Below are positions 5,798 to 5,836 of a DNA stretch of 5,836 bases, piece by piece. The notes beneath the pieces were generated by a model. It was given only the letters and a program-made list of their open reading frames with translations, had not been told where the DNA came from and made no database searches. Origin of the DNA: Sulfolobus sp. UBA167 (GTDB lineage Archaea; Thermoproteota; Thermoprotei_A; Sulfolobales; Sulfolobaceae); contig DAHF01000040.1 of assembly GCA_002495845.1 (NCBI GenBank), positions 1,518 to 7,353 on the forward strand, written 5' to 3'. Positions within the stretch are counted from its first letter, which is position 1. Every line of letters starts with the position of its first letter. The position numbers and the translations under genes are program-made.

Positions 5798-5836
5798 CTA
5801 TATTATCTTCTTTTCAATCTCAAGTTCTACAATTTT
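5798..5836 (-). CDS. Possible C-terminal end of a convergent gene entering from the right edge
   Basis: On the - strand one frame is open from the window edge for 12 codons (KIVELEIEKKII) to a TAG at 5800-5798; the other two - strand frames stop within the first five codons. The charged, alternating sequence looks like a normal protein end, and a convergent gene would explain the pyrimidine-rich - strand sequence beyond it. Twelve codons are too few to be sure or to name a family. Confidence 0.3.
   Translation of the reverse strand, partial: KIVELEIEKKII

Overview
The window looks like a chromosomal piece of a thermoacidophilic crenarchaeon of the order Sulfolobales, probably Metallosphaera-like. 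This is an inference from four things: heavy use of AGG/AGA for arginine, archaeal BRE/TATA promoters with GGTGA-type ribosome binding sites and a leaderless first gene, poly-T terminators, and a three-subunit molybdenum hydroxylase of the kind Sulfolobales carry in several copies. The species cannot be fixed from the sequence alone.

Layout from left to right. Positions 1-185 hold a possible short C-terminal end of a + strand gene and a convergent terminator zone. Positions 186-1553, on the - strand, encode a 12-helix membrane protein with the architecture of heme-copper oxidase subunit I. It keeps the two histidines that bind the low-spin heme but has lost the high-spin heme histidine and two of the three CuB histidines. 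Positions 1554-2169 form a roughly 600-base divergent intergenic region with promoters at both edges. Its middle is less AT-rich and holds several inverted repeats and one doubtful 46-codon reading frame. Positions 2170-5731, on the + strand, are a tight three-gene operon (medium FAD subunit, small 2x[2Fe-2S] subunit, large molybdopterin subunit) with start/stop overlaps of 1 and 4 nt. Positions 5732-5836 hold a purine-rich run, a T-run terminator and perhaps the C-terminal end of a convergent gene.

How the genes work together. The three operon products should form one soluble molybdo-iron-sulfur-flavoprotein in which a substrate is hydroxylated at molybdenum and electrons pass through two [2Fe-2S] clusters to FAD. 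The large subunit lacks the AYxCSFR loop of true aerobic CO dehydrogenases, so an aldehyde oxidoreductase is the better call; glyceraldehyde oxidoreductase is the best-known Sulfolobales example. The divergent oxidase-like protein cannot reduce O2 by the usual chemistry. It may be an electron-transfer or sensory heme protein, and whether it is linked to the molybdenum enzyme is open. No cofactor maturation gene (coxD/E/F/G or xdhC type) and no oxidase subunit II or III lies in the window.

The strongest candidate for something unusual is the oxidase subunit I homologue with the dismantled binuclear centre. The structured intergenic region is second.
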